Notes: generated by a model not told the origin, from the sequence alone. 64,000 nt of DNA from Eutrophobius brisbanensis (GCA_038131795.1 JAYPQE010000003.1:1860001-1924000); one strand, 5' to 3'. Counted from the stretch's first letter, positions 1 to 9,263 are shown. Numbers and translations: made by a program.

Positions 1-882
1 ATCTCTTAATGTATTTTCCAGATTCCGTGCATCCAGGTTTTCAATAGTCACTACCGTCCCCACTGTCCTGGCAAAATTAAGAAATTTTTCAACCTCTTCA
101 TTAGACATGTCATTCTCATCCGTCGTTATCCATAACAGATAAAAAGACACCCCCATACTGGCCAACCGGGTCAGCTGTTGTTCCACGTCCTTGGTATAGG
201 CCGCCTCGGCATCAGTCAGCAGGATAACGGCCTTCTTATTCTGCTGCGGATATCGATCAAACAGGTTCAGTCCTGTCTCCATTGCCAGGGCGATATCTGT
301 TCCCCAATTTACATACTCATCCATTGAGGCCAGTTGCTCAATGACAAAGTCTATGTTTGCTGTAGGTGCAGACATGGTAAATGCATTATCATTGAAAAAT
401 ATCATTCCTACCCTGTCCTGGGCCTTTCTTTGAGATAAAAACCCCAACAGACTTTCCCGCGCAAGCTCATATCTTGCAAGCATGGGCAATGAATTTGGAT
501 CATCTACTGCTGTTGAAAACGTGCCTGCCCTGCGTTCAAATCTTAGCTCCAGCTCTTCCCGTTTGACATTGGTATCATGACGCATGGAACGGGAGGTATC
601 GAAGACCACCAGAAAATCCCTGGCCCGTTGGTCAACTGTCATGCTTCGTATAACCGTTGGCTGCATCAATACAATGATAATCAACCCAAGAATAACGACT
701 GTAAATATGACGGGCAGGCGATCCATGACACCTTTTACGGTGACAGTATTATTCAATAACATGATATCAGGAAAATATGCGCGTTTTTTATAAAACCACA
801 ATACAATGAAAGTAACGGCCGCTGCCACTGCCAGCCATAATGGCCATACCCTTTCAAACGATAGACTGTCCCAATCCAGCAA
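1..882 (-). CDS. VWA-domain membrane protein, BatA-like (3' end outside window)
   Basis: The 294 visible codons have no stop, so the gene continues past the window edge. The start is TTG, preceded at 6 nt by AGGAGA. Two membrane segments (about residues 12-30 and 55-75) precede a von Willebrand factor A domain. Its metal-ion site is visible as DTSRS (95-99), with a downstream GTD threonine and an LLTD aspartate. This is the BatA type of aerotolerance/MoxR-operon protein, a membrane-anchored VWA module thought to help assemble or chaperone envelope complexes. It lies 10 nt downstream of the BatD-like gene and is the last visible member of the MoxR, DUF58, BatD-like, VWA operon. Its client is unknown. 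Confidence 0.85.
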   Translation of the reverse strand, partial: MLDWDSLSFERVWPLWLAVAAAVTFIVLWFYKKRAYFPDIMLLNNTVTVKGVMDRLPVIFTVVILGLIIIVLMQPTVIRSMTVDQRARDFLVVFDTSRSMRHDTNVKREELELRFERRAGTFSTAVDDPNSLPMLARYELARESLLGFLSQRKAQDRVGMIFFNDNAFTMSAPTANIDFVIEQLASMDEYVNWGTDIALAMETGLNLFDRYPQQNKKAVILLTDAEAAYTKDVEQQLTRLASMGVSFYLLWITTDENDMSNEEVEKFLNFARTVGTVVTIENLDARNLENTLRD

Positions 883-892
883 AATACGTCTC

Positions 893-1900
893 CTAAACGC
901 CCTGAAATCCGGCGTCTGTTATAAGATTGGTGAACCTGTCTATAAACGCCTGACGATTATCTTGAGTGATCCCTTCCTGGTTTAATACATCTATAAAAAA
1001 GTCTCTGAATTCCTGATGACTTTCACCGCCATGATAATGACCCAGCCAGTCATAGGGATTAACACCCAGTTCATCCATACAAAACCAGGTTGCGCTGCGT
1101 CTTAATAGATCGGAATATTCCTCATCGGGCAGGTTGTTACCATCATTATTCAGTTGTGCGAGAACAGACTCCCATCGCGTGTTCAAACGTCTTCTCGCTT
1201 CAGGCCTTTGCTGAGATTGACCGGTAAGCAAAACAGGAAAAAAACTTGCCAGGAAAATAATACCTCCGGTTAATATTGGCCACATGCTTGCTGCTTCATC
1301 ATCGGATACATTCATGGCGGTTGGATAACCGCTGCCACCTATATAGGCTGACAGATCATCCAGCCCACCTTCACCCCTGATGTCCAGGGCTTGCATCACT
1401 ATTATCTGTGACGGATTCGTATTAAATCTGACCGACTTGTTATTTACCACGTTGCCACCGCTATCGATGATCTGATATCCCACGGTTATAACAGGCAGTT
1501 CATATTGTTTATTGCCGCGGCAGCTGGTTAAATCCCCAGGACAATCCAGCACCTGAAAGTAAAATGTGCTACGAACAAGTGTCTTACCACTCGGTAATTC
1601 TCTACTGCTGGTGATCGGCGTATCGATCAGGTTAATGCCCTTCTCTGAGCCCCAACTCCGTTCAAATAACTGCTCATCAAGGCTTTCTATAATGACCTCA
1701 TCGGCAGGAAATTCTGCCTCGATTATTAATGAAAGTTTGTCGCCCAGATTGACAGGTTTTTTTCCTATCTCGGCAATCCCTGAACGGACGACAATATAAT
1801 CGTCCTCATAGACATCCGGGACATAGCCCGATGCAACCAGATTAATTGAATACAACAACAGTAAAATTGATAAGGCCGATTGAGTATAAAGATATTTCAT
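893..1900 (-). CDS. BatD-like exported membrane protein
   Basis: The 335-residue product has a signal peptide (about 1-24), a beta-rich periplasmic region with one Cys pair (LDCPGDLTSC), a membrane segment near 205-225 and a cytoplasmic helical tail. This architecture matches proteins encoded between the DUF58 and VWA genes of MoxR operons (BatD or DUF4381 type), but I see no diagnostic motif, so the family name rests mainly on context. The start follows AGGAAA and lies 2 nt after the DUF58 stop, so the genes are translationally linked. It probably forms the periplasmic face of the VWA/MoxR complex. Confidence 0.7.
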   Translation of the reverse strand: MKYLYTQSALSILLLLYSINLVASGYVPDVYEDDYIVVRSGIAEIGKKPVNLGDKLSLIIEAEFPADEVIIESLDEQLFERSWGSEKGINLIDTPITSSRELPSGKTLVRSTFYFQVLDCPGDLTSCRGNKQYELPVITVGYQIIDSGGNVVNNKSVRFNTNPSQIIVMQALDIRGEGGLDDLSAYIGGSGYPTAMNVSDDEAASMWPILTGGIIFLASFFPVLLTGQSQQRPEARRRLNTRWESVLAQLNNDGNNLPDEEYSDLLRRSATWFCMDELGVNPYDWLGHYHGGESHQEFRDFFIDVLNQEGITQDNRQAFIDRFTNLITDAGFQGV

Positions 1901-1902
1901 AT

Positions 1903-2814
1903 TTAATTTTTCCTGCGTCTTCTAATTCTTGCTAATTGTGCCAATTGTGGATAAATATCACGCTGACTGTTTATGACCATGTAGTCCATACCGGCAGACC
2001 TGAACATGTTTTTCAAGGCTTCAACTCTCTGGTGTTCTTCATGATTTATTTTTTTTACTCGTGCCGATGAAAACCATGTCAATCGCCTGGCCTGTCGCTC
2101 CGGATCCCATACCTTAAGCATACCGCCAATACCGGACCCCATCTCAAAACTGATAATAACGGGTATCAAATTATGCTGCATGCGGTTTAAAACCTGTCTC
2201 CATTTAGCATCCAGATGGAATTGATTCTTTTGCATAGAAACAAAATCTGATACCAGAAATATCAGATCAGGGACATTCTTGTTTACTTTATGCATGTAAG
2301 TTGAAAGCACTGTAGAAATATCAGTTTCATCCTGCACAGTGATATTTGAGAGTGAAGCTGTCAGACGCTCCATCTGGTTTTTGAGGTTTGCTGCCTTGAT
2401 CTCCTGATGTAATCCTGAGCTGAAGAGGATGGTTTTGACCAGGTCACCGGCCCGCCATAACGAGTATGTCAGTTGCAGGGTTGCGGCATTTCTAAGAGAT
2501 GATTTAATTGGCACACCCATGGATGCAGATATATCCGCAAGTATGGTTATAGCTGATTGCGCCTCTTCTTCCCACTCTATGACTTGCCTGTCTCCTGGCG
2601 GGCTGAACTTGTCTATGTCCCTTGGATTATCTTCACCCTGTTGAAATGGGCGCGTACGCAGGTACCTTAAACCACTGCCTGCCCTGCCCAGTGGGTGTCG
2701 ACCAGGCAGAAACTTTAACGGCGACAACTTGATAGGCATGAGTACACCCAGCGCCAGCAGGGCGTCTCTGTCTACTACAGAGATGTCATCTTTATGCGGA
2801 GTAGTTGTAGGCAT
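1903..2814 (-). CDS. DUF58 domain protein (VWA-like)
   Basis: The 303-residue soluble protein carries the DUF58 signature near 55-85 (RPFQQGEDNPRDID, then a basic/acidic segment ending IEWEEE). A VWA-type fold follows, with metal-site residues in ADISASM. DUF58 proteins almost always accompany a MoxR AAA ATPase and are thought to be its adaptor or substrate. The gene overlaps the 3' end of the moxR-like gene by 23 nt, indicating coupled translation. The C-terminal RIRRRRKN tail is strongly basic. The function is inferred from family and operon, not demonstrated. Confidence 0.88.
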   Translation of the reverse strand: MPTTTPHKDDISVVDRDALLALGVLMPIKLSPLKFLPGRHPLGRAGSGLRYLRTRPFQQGEDNPRDIDKFSPPGDRQVIEWEEEAQSAITILADISASMGVPIKSSLRNAATLQLTYSLWRAGDLVKTILFSSGLHQEIKAANLKNQMERLTASLSNITVQDETDISTVLSTYMHKVNKNVPDLIFLVSDFVSMQKNQFHLDAKWRQVLNRMQHNLIPVIISFEMGSGIGGMLKVWDPERQARRLTWFSSARVKKINHEEHQRVEALKNMFRSAGMDYMVINSQRDIYPQLAQLARIRRRRKN

Positions 2815-3796
2815 AGCCTCTTTCAGAAAGAATCATATTGATTACGTTTGACATCTCAACCGGGTAACTTGTCTCTAATCTATGGTTGAGTATTGGTACT
2901 GCAGAGGCAAAGACATCATATGGTACAACGTGTTTTCTACCATGGAAAAATGCATGGGCACGCAGAAATGGAGGCCAGAAACTCGTCGTTCTGGAACTGG
3001 CACCGCCGGCCGGGCTTATGACTTCTTTACCCAGTCCCGAATTATCAAATACATCTGATGGATAAGATGGATCGCTTCGCCTGGTTGCCACTGTCACAGC
3101 ATTCATCAAATGAACTATGGTGTCTGATATTTCTACTTCTTCCTGAATCATGTCTTGGATTTCAGCAAACTCATCGCGGGTAATAACAGGCTTAATATTC
3201 TTCAGGTTCTCCTTTAAAGATGCCTTGGCCTCTCTTGCAATCTGGAATTCAACTTCACGAGGTGAAAAAGTCCATTCGATCTTGACCATGAACCGCTGTT
3301 TTGCGGCAGCGTCCAGTTCCCAGGTACCTTCATGGGACAGTGGATTCTGGGTGGCAATGACATGAAAGGGCTGTGGTAATTTATGCGAACTACTGCCGAT
3401 GGTCACCTGATGTTCCTGCATGGCTTCCAGCAGGGCAGACTGGGTCCTGGGGTCTGTTCTGTTTAATTCATCAAATAAAACGATGTTGTTAAAAATGGGA
3501 CCTTTGATCAGTTCAAATTTGTGAGACCCTTCCGCGGCAATTTCTGCCCCAAGTAAATCAGAAGGTTTCAGTGTGGGCTGACCTGATATCCGGCCCGCAC
3601 TCATCCCGTCTATGGAGGCTGCCAGGGTAGTTGATAACAGGGTCTTTCCTTCACCGGGTACAGACTCCAGTAATATATGGCCTTTTGCCATTAAAGTGAT
3701 TACCAGTAAATCAACCCCTACCTCATGACCTTTAACAACTTTACCCAGGTTATCTCTTAAGCCATGGGTTAATTGTACTGCGCGATCAAAGTCCAT
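2792..3796 (-). CDS. MoxR family AAA+ ATPase
   Basis: The 334-residue AAA+ ATPase has Walker A in SVPGEGKTLL (about 45-54), Walker B/DExx in VLFDELNRT, and a sensor segment in HVIATQNPLSHEGTWELD, all typical of MoxR. MoxR ATPases act as chaperones that mature or insert cofactors into partner complexes, usually with VWA partners. It is the first gene of the four-gene operon. The ATG is preceded by a purine-rich AGAGAAG. An insertion after GKEVISPAGG makes it slightly longer than minimal MoxR proteins. Confidence 0.92.
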   Translation of the reverse strand: MDFDRAVQLTHGLRDNLGKVVKGHEVGVDLLVITLMAKGHILLESVPGEGKTLLSTTLAASIDGMSAGRISGQPTLKPSDLLGAEIAAEGSHKFELIKGPIFNNIVLFDELNRTDPRTQSALLEAMQEHQVTIGSSSHKLPQPFHVIATQNPLSHEGTWELDAAAKQRFMVKIEWTFSPREVEFQIAREAKASLKENLKNIKPVITRDEFAEIQDMIQEEVEISDTIVHLMNAVTVATRRSDPSYPSDVFDNSGLGKEVISPAGGASSRTTSFWPPFLRAHAFFHGRKHVVPYDVFASAVPILNHRLETSYPVEMSNVINMILSERGYAYNYSA

Positions 3797-4350
3797 ACTC
3801 TTCTCTCTTATTATTTAATGTTAGAAAAATACATATAAATTTAGACGGGCCCAAAATGCATTTCTAGAGAATCTGTAAATCGTGCAATTTGTTTCTGCGT
3901 GATACACATCTCTTTTCAGTTTTAAATCATTGCCAGGTTCAGGTTGTTGTAATTGTTATTACCTGATCTATAGCCCCCAAACTCCCCCACATCCAATACT
4001 GATAATTTTATCTATTATTCGTATTTTCGATAAATATGACTTCACCTGGAAATCATTCAATACACGATTTCACAGCACATCAATCAGGCAGGAATCTAAC
4101 AGGGACCCCCAATCACTAACCAATAACTGCCAATGCCCTGCATAGTACAATTATATGGTTAATAAGGCAATTATCGAAAGCTATATAACTTATTGAAATT
4201 TATAACTTTTATTAGCCTGAATGTGCAACAAATTGGAAAAATTGCAATACATGACTGAGTCACCCGTGATAGTGAATCATACTCTACTACCAGAACGTCA
4301 GCGCAACGGTATTTATCGCAGCATTAAAATTAAGACTAACCTGGGCTTAT
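3797..4350. other. 554-bp AT-rich gap without a recognisable gene
   Basis: This gap separates the 5' end of the MoxR operon from the 3' end of the M24-like gene. The longest open frame, on the plus strand, has a low-complexity product with no recognisable domain or ribosome binding site. I see no tRNA, long inverted repeat or convincing terminator. The MoxR operon promoter should lie in the first 150 bp. The rest is unexplained. Confidence 0.5.
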
Positions 4351-5694
4351 TTACACAATGACAATGGGTTCAAGCGTCCTTCTACCCAGGCGCTGTGCGC
4401 CGTTCTCTGTAATCAAAACACCGTCCCCAATCTGGGTGCTGGGGGTTGCCAGACCTGGAATGGGTACACGTGGTTTTATCGTAAATACCATACCGGGCTC
4501 AATAACCAGATCACTGTTTTCATCATCCCGTGACCATCCCATTCTGGGGCCATCACCTAATGCGCCGCCAGTATGGAATACCACCCCTACATAGGGCTTG
4601 CCGCCTAACCTGGCAATGCGTTTATCGACTTCTGCCTTGTAGAAAAGACTATAGTCAGCAAATGTCCTGCCCGGTTTTGCCCAGTCAACCAGGGCATCAA
4701 ATAGTTCCATGTTATACCTGAAGGTAGATTCCCAGTTGGCTGGTTCCGGGCGGCCTACACACATGGTCTGGTTTACCTGCAGGTTATATCCCAATACCTG
4801 CGCGGACAGTGTCTCACTGAGTATTTGCCCGGGCTCTATGATTTCATTCAACGGCTTGCCATTGGCGGTATTGCCTTCAGCACCTGCACGAATTGTGATC
4901 CTTCCAGGTGGTTCACCCGATGCATCCAGATAGGCCTTGGCAATTGCAAACCACACATCTCGTTGAGGCACACCGGGTGCAGCTGTTTCAACAGATGCCT
5001 TGACTCCCAGCTCACCAATTCTATTGGATAGGCGCAATGCCTCAATCTCTTCAGGCCCGCGAGACAGTTTCACGCGCATTAAAAGATCTACAGCTGATTC
5101 AAATCGGACCCGGGGAAGGGCCTGCTGCAAACGGGTCAATGTTGTATAACTGACACCACCTTCATCATTACGTAATGTCCCGGACAGATTACCGACGCCC
5201 ACTTTCCCACTGGTGATACCGGCCTTCTTCATGGCATTAATAATCAACTCTGAGCGATTGAGCAGGCCTATATCAACTTCAATATCACCCTGCATAAAAT
5301 CTACAATATCATCATCTTCATCACCGTAACGATAGATGGCCGTAGGCTTGCCGGATTGGGGAAATACCACCCAGTTTGGTCCAGATTCGGTCAACCATTT
5401 TACATCTGCGTTGCCTTCCGGGCGCATGGGGACAAGCAGCGCATCAAAATCATACCGGACCATCCATTCCCGGCATTTTTTCCATCGTCTGCGAATCTCC
5501 GACAGAGAAAAGCCTTTGGGCATATTTTCAGGTATCAGTTCTTCTGTGCCCGGTATGTCCAGGGTATTTCTTGCAACAGAGTCGGCAAATGATTGTGGGA
5601 CATACCCCGATAGCCCTGCAGTGACAGACAAAGCGGTTGAACTGATTAAAAATTCCCGCCTATTGACAGGATATGAGCTTTGATTATGTGACAT
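4351..5694 (-). CDS. exported M24-fold (Xaa-Pro peptidase/creatinase) protein lacking most metal ligands
   Basis: The 447-residue protein starts with a twin-arginine signal (NRREFLISSTALSV), then a creatinase N-domain and a C-terminal pita-bread M24 domain. Canonical M24 enzymes bind two metals through D, D, H, E, E. Aligning by eye, the first two positions fall in ETLSAQVLGYNLQVNQT and read Thr and Gln. The His segment (FHTGGALGDG) remains, EPGMVFTIEP reads EPGMVFTIKP, and the last Glu is Gly (QIGDGVLITENG). So it is probably not a metallopeptidase; creatinase is a known metal-free precedent. The start follows GGGGGAA. It stands alone, 45 nt downstream on the complement of the coiled-coil gene's end, and may or may not be cotranscribed with it. 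Confidence 0.85.
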   Translation of the reverse strand: MSHNQSSYPVNRREFLISSTALSVTAGLSGYVPQSFADSVARNTLDIPGTEELIPENMPKGFSLSEIRRRWKKCREWMVRYDFDALLVPMRPEGNADVKWLTESGPNWVVFPQSGKPTAIYRYGDEDDDIVDFMQGDIEVDIGLLNRSELIINAMKKAGITSGKVGVGNLSGTLRNDEGGVSYTTLTRLQQALPRVRFESAVDLLMRVKLSRGPEEIEALRLSNRIGELGVKASVETAAPGVPQRDVWFAIAKAYLDASGEPPGRITIRAGAEGNTANGKPLNEIIEPGQILSETLSAQVLGYNLQVNQTMCVGRPEPANWESTFRYNMELFDALVDWAKPGRTFADYSLFYKAEVDKRIARLGGKPYVGVVFHTGGALGDGPRMGWSRDDENSDLVIEPGMVFTIKPRVPIPGLATPSTQIGDGVLITENGAQRLGRRTLEPIVIV

Positions 5695-5739
5695 AAATTC
5701 CCCCTGGTTTGTTTGCCATGAGCAAACAGAATGTCTACA

Positions 5740-6780
5740 TTATTGAATTCTAAAAACGATGTATCCGTTTCGTTGTTCAAATGAAGCGGTTTGTGCCTCT
5801 GGCGGCATAAGTGGTGATAAATCTATACCCAGTAATTGTCCACGATACACTTCGCGCTGGATATCCGGGTCGTTGGGATCCAGGGGCATACCATCCATAA
5901 ATATCCCCTCAATTCGATATTGAAATTTAGCCGGGCCGGTACGCTCAAGTTGACCAACGGTCAAAAGATTATAGACATCGCGGGAAGAACGAATTTTGGC
6001 AGAGAAATTAACATGGTCAGCGCGTATATAAAATTCAGCCTCTTCTATAAATGGGAAACCGTCACCGCCTACTAATGCGTTCAGCACTTCTTCCTCCAGT
6101 AACCACGCCCCGGGAAATTCCTGCGACTGGTTCAGGACTTCACCAATCCCCAACCCTGAAATCTTTGTCTGCGCCCAATTGAAAAACAGGGTAAACGTGG
6201 TGCCCCGCAAGACTTCCCAGTCTTCAGCAATTCTGTAAGCGATGTAGGGTTCCGCAAAAGGCGACACCAGGCCACCGGGCAATCTTGCCATCCTGTCATC
6301 CCGGGACTGGGAGGCTACCTTGAATGGTTCCAGTAATGAGGCATAACGCCGCAGAGAATCCTCCTTGCCCTGCAATTGTACATAGGATTCCTGTAATTCC
6401 GTTAATGACTCCAGATCTTCAGTCAGGCGTTTTTGCATCAGTTCAGTACTGGCTAATACATCGATGGGGTCCTGTGCACCGGCCCATAATGCCCCGATTG
6501 CACTGCCCACATAGACATCATAAAAACGCATCCGTCTCACCGCGGTGTCCGCCTGGTCATAGTAATCCGCCCGGGCCTGTTCCACTTCCGGCTCCAGCCG
6601 GGTGATCCTGTCACCGACACTGTCCAGCTGTTGTTGTAATAGCCTTGTCCCGGCAGAGGGCTCATCCATGTCCTGCACAAAATAGGCGAACACACCTGAT
6701 AGATGAGCAAATACCGGCGGGGCTGAAATCCCCAGGACAATCAGTATAAAGACGATAAATTTGCTGGCAGGCTTTATCAT
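5740..6780 (-). CDS. exported coiled-coil protein, probable partner of the FtsEX-like transporter
   Basis: I do not recognise a named family. The 346-residue product has a signal peptide (about 1-25) and a heptad-rich helical region around 42-175 (RLLQQQLDSVGDRITRLEPE, later LTEDLESLTELQESYVQLQG). A mixed C-terminal domain follows with no LytM, NlpC or amidase motif. The start overlaps the FtsX-like stop by 4 nt, so it is cotranslated with the transporter. FtsEX systems usually drive a periplasmic coiled-coil partner (EnvC or PcsB/CwlO type); this protein fits that position and architecture but not those sequences. The partner role is an inference. Confidence 0.75.
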   Translation of the reverse strand: MIKPASKFIVFILIVLGISAPPVFAHLSGVFAYFVQDMDEPSAGTRLLQQQLDSVGDRITRLEPEVEQARADYYDQADTAVRRMRFYDVYVGSAIGALWAGAQDPIDVLASTELMQKRLTEDLESLTELQESYVQLQGKEDSLRRYASLLEPFKVASQSRDDRMARLPGGLVSPFAEPYIAYRIAEDWEVLRGTTFTLFFNWAQTKISGLGIGEVLNQSQEFPGAWLLEEEVLNALVGGDGFPFIEEAEFYIRADHVNFSAKIRSSRDVYNLLTVGQLERTGPAKFQYRIEGIFMDGMPLDPNDPDIQREVYRGQLLGIDLSPLMPPEAQTASFEQRNGYIVFRIQ

Positions 6781-7652
6781 TTATCACTCTTTGCGATTGC
6801 ACGCTGACTTGCCAAGCCACCCCCGAGTAGTCCCAGTATGGGCCCGGTCACGAGGACCACACCGATGACCAACATAGGTGAACTTAACTGGCTAGACATA
6901 AATGGCACGAGTGAAATTATAATACGCTGTATGACCTCACCCAGATATAAAAATGCTGCACCGGCCAGGATGGATGAAAATAGTCCTAATAAAAAGGCCT
7001 CCATCAGGAACTGTCCCCGAATACCCCAGGGACCAACACCCACAAAATGCTGGATCTGAATCTCTACCTCACGATTTAACACCGCCAGCTGCATGGCCGT
7101 CAGGCTCATTAGCAACGCCGCGATGAAAAAACCTATAATAAATATAATGCCGCCACGTTGTATACCGTTGGATATCCGGTAGAGGATCTGGGCAAACCCC
7201 TGCCCCCATACCACGTCACCTACACCTTCCAGGGTCCGGATTTGATTGACTGTATCGTCTGCCTGATCCGGATCCAGCAGTTCCACTGACAAGCTGTCTG
7301 AAAATGCATCGGCTGGCAGCGCATTCCTCAAGGTATTTCGCCCAAATACCGGTGCCAGCCGTTCATACGCAGATTCACCTGCCAGGACTTCCACACTGCG
7401 CACACCGGACAATGCCTCAACTACCGGCACCAGGTTTTGTGCAGGTGTACCTTCGGCCGGAAAAATTCGCACCTGAACCTGGCGCTCCAGCAGATTAGCT
7501 ACCTGTGCCAGGTTGGCATTCAACCAGAGAAAACCACCAAACATAAGTAGCGTAAGCGTGAGTAATACAACGGTTGCAATACTTGCCCAGGTATTTCTGG
7601 CAATCCCTTCTCGCGCTTCCCGGAGTCGGTAGAAAATCGCCCACATATTCAT
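6777..7652 (-). CDS. FtsX-like ABC transporter permease
   Basis: The 291-residue protein has the FtsX layout: a cytoplasmic N-terminus with RNTWASIATV, a first membrane helix near 22-45, and a periplasmic domain of about 110 residues beginning with VQVRIFP. Three further helices follow (about 160-190, 205-235, 255-280). FtsX is a type VII (mechanotransmission) permease that passes ATPase motion to a periplasmic effector rather than moving a solute. The 5' end overlaps the ATPase gene by 4 nt and the 3' end overlaps the coiled-coil gene by 4 nt. The context (HEAT and SLH-like genes, not ftsY or rpoH) suggests an additional FtsEX rather than the division copy. Confidence 0.88.
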   Translation of the reverse strand: MNMWAIFYRLREAREGIARNTWASIATVVLLTLTLLMFGGFLWLNANLAQVANLLERQVQVRIFPAEGTPAQNLVPVVEALSGVRSVEVLAGESAYERLAPVFGRNTLRNALPADAFSDSLSVELLDPDQADDTVNQIRTLEGVGDVVWGQGFAQILYRISNGIQRGGIIFIIGFFIAALLMSLTAMQLAVLNREVEIQIQHFVGVGPWGIRGQFLMEAFLLGLFSSILAGAAFLYLGEVIQRIIISLVPFMSSQLSSPMLVIGVVLVTGPILGLLGGGLASQRAIAKSDK

Positions 7653-8350
7653 GCCTGTTTCTCCTCTTGATCATCAGACCAGTAACCCCCGGTGGCATCA
7701 CTGACGATATGACCATGCTCCATGCGAATGACCCTTCTGCCTAACCTGTTCACCACATCCACAGCATGGGTAGCAAATAAGACCGTGGCCTTGTGTTCCT
7801 GATGAAAGCGGTCAAATATTTTCAGGACCCTTTCAGTATTTTCAGGATCCAGGTCACCTGTTGGTTCATCAGCAATGATTAACTTTGGCTCATTGATCAA
7901 TGCCCTGCCGATCGCAACCCGTTGCTGCTCACCACCAGACAGTTGTCCCGGCAATCTGTGCGATTTATCTGCAAGTCCTACAAGTTCAAGTATTTCTCTG
8001 GTCCGCTTCCTCACTTCATTCGGCGGCATGGCCAATACTTCTGCACCATAGGCGATATTTTCATAGGCCGTTTTTTTATCCAGTAACCTGAAAGACTGAA
8101 ATATGATCCCCATTGAGCGTCTCAGTCGGCTACCATGAATTGTGCTGGTATCCATTCCACCAATCAGTACTTTACCCTTGTCCGGGACCTCTTCCTTATA
8201 GAGCAACTTGAGTAAGGTGGTTTTTCCCATACCCGAGGCTCCGACCAGAAAGGCCCAGTCACCGGTCTCCAGTTTTAACGACACATCATCCAACGCGGTA
8301 AAGCCGGCGGCCTCATAACTTTTACATACATGTTCTAATACAATTTCGAT
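7649..8350 (-). CDS. FtsE-like ABC transporter ATPase with a non-canonical start
   Basis: This is an ABC ATPase of the FtsE/LolD group. It has Walker A GASGMGKTT, a Q-loop in IIFQSFRLL, signature LSGGEQQR, Walker B LIIADEPTGDLD and the H-loop in FATH. The first ordinary start (TTG, 8293) would delete the first beta strand. Homologous coding sequence (IEIVLEHVCKSYEAAGF) runs upstream in frame to a TGA, with no ATG, GTG or TTG. An AGGGGAG lies 9 nt before an in-frame ATC at 8350, which I take as the likely start (IF3-type rare start). The alternative is a base error or a shortened protein. It pairs with the FtsX-like permease. Confidence 0.82.
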   Translation of the reverse strand: MEIVLEHVCKSYEAAGFTALDDVSLKLETGDWAFLVGASGMGKTTLLKLLYKEEVPDKGKVLIGGMDTSTIHGSRLRRSMGIIFQSFRLLDKKTAYENIAYGAEVLAMPPNEVRKRTREILELVGLADKSHRLPGQLSGGEQQRVAIGRALINEPKLIIADEPTGDLDPENTERVLKIFDRFHQEHKATVLFATHAVDVVNRLGRRVIRMEHGHIVSDATGGYWSDDQEEKQA

Positions 8351-8375
8351 GACGGCTCACTCCCCTGTTTGTTAA

Positions 8376-9263
8376 TCAGGAACGTTTACTCCTGAAAAAA
8401 AGTATTCCCCCGAGAACCAGTACTGCCGCTACCAGGCTATACAGTAGTGTATGATTGGTTGCGACTTGCGGCTCAGTCCCGGTTGATTCATCCGCTATGG
8501 CTGATATTGCTGTTGTGGACTCCGAGACTGCCTGTATGGGTTCGGCTTCCAGGTAAATCCACAGTGTGAACTCACCCAGTTGTTTTAAAAATGATCTACG
8601 GACATTTCTACCTTTCCACTGAATGAGATCAGTAGGACCATTGGCAACCCGGCCATGGGTGTAAAGTGGAAAGGTTTCATTTGCGATAGTTATATAGTAT
8701 GAACTTCCACCGTTGGGATTTAGCCGGGACTCAACTTCCGTGACTACTCCAACAGGACCAACCCGCATCCCCCGACGATCCAGTAAGGTTTCACCATTAA
8801 TGTCGGCAGTCAGGTTGCTGGCAATAAAACTTGCCGCCTCAGACTTCGAGGGAAAGGTATCTGAATTATCCGGTGTCAATACACCGTTAAACAACACCTG
8901 ATTAATATCCTGATAACTCGCATTGCCATCCAAGTTGTCCAACAAACCTGCAGACACGGCGGCCTCGGAAAGTTTTTTCATGTCTGGCGTTTCACCACCT
9001 TCTGCCAGCCCGGATGCCAATGCGGCCCATGCTGCCAGATCCACCTTGCTCAACTCAAGATCAGGTTCAAAAACAGGTGTTTCAGGGATGATACCTGCAC
9101 CCACCAACAGAACGATTTCAAATTTAGAATCAGAGAACTCTATGTCCGGATACTGACTGGACTCATTTTTGATATGTGCAAGAACCATCATTGGACATAT
9201 CAAACACATAAAGGTGAATACGATTTTAATACTAATTTTAAAGCGCCAAACCATCTGCAACAT
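8376..9263 (-). CDS. SLH-like exported protein with C-terminal membrane anchor (paralog 2)
   Basis: The 295-residue protein has a signal peptide (about 1-30) and an SLH-like region (DIEFSDSKFEIVLLVGAGII, then FEPDLELSKVDLAAWAA) followed by a second, weaker unit (NQVLFNGVL...FPSKSEAASFI). A beta-rich domain ends in WIYLEAEP, and a membrane helix plus RSKRS tail closes the protein. It is a tandem paralog of the next upstream gene, which lacks the anchor. SLH units usually bind cell-wall glycans, but these are degenerate. It lies 25 nt upstream of the FtsE-like gene's assigned start. ATG codons at positions 1 and 4 are both possible starts. Confidence 0.75.
   Translation of the reverse strand: MLQMVWRFKISIKIVFTFMCLICPMMVLAHIKNESSQYPDIEFSDSKFEIVLLVGAGIIPETPVFEPDLELSKVDLAAWAALASGLAEGGETPDMKKLSEAAVSAGLLDNLDGNASYQDINQVLFNGVLTPDNSDTFPSKSEAASFIASNLTADINGETLLDRRGMRVGPVGVVTEVESRLNPNGGSSYYITIANETFPLYTHGRVANGPTDLIQWKGRNVRRSFLKQLGEFTLWIYLEAEPIQAVSESTTAISAIADESTGTEPQVATNHTLLYSLVAAVLVLGGILFFRSKRS

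Noticed and set aside
3930..4145. 71-codon plus-strand open frame in the gap before the MoxR operon
   Set aside because: No ribosome binding site, no recognisable domain, and composition like the surrounding AT-rich spacer.
5336..5683. 115-codon open frame opposite the M24-like gene
   Set aside because: It is an antisense shadow; the minus-strand gene has a Tat signal, start site and domain structure.
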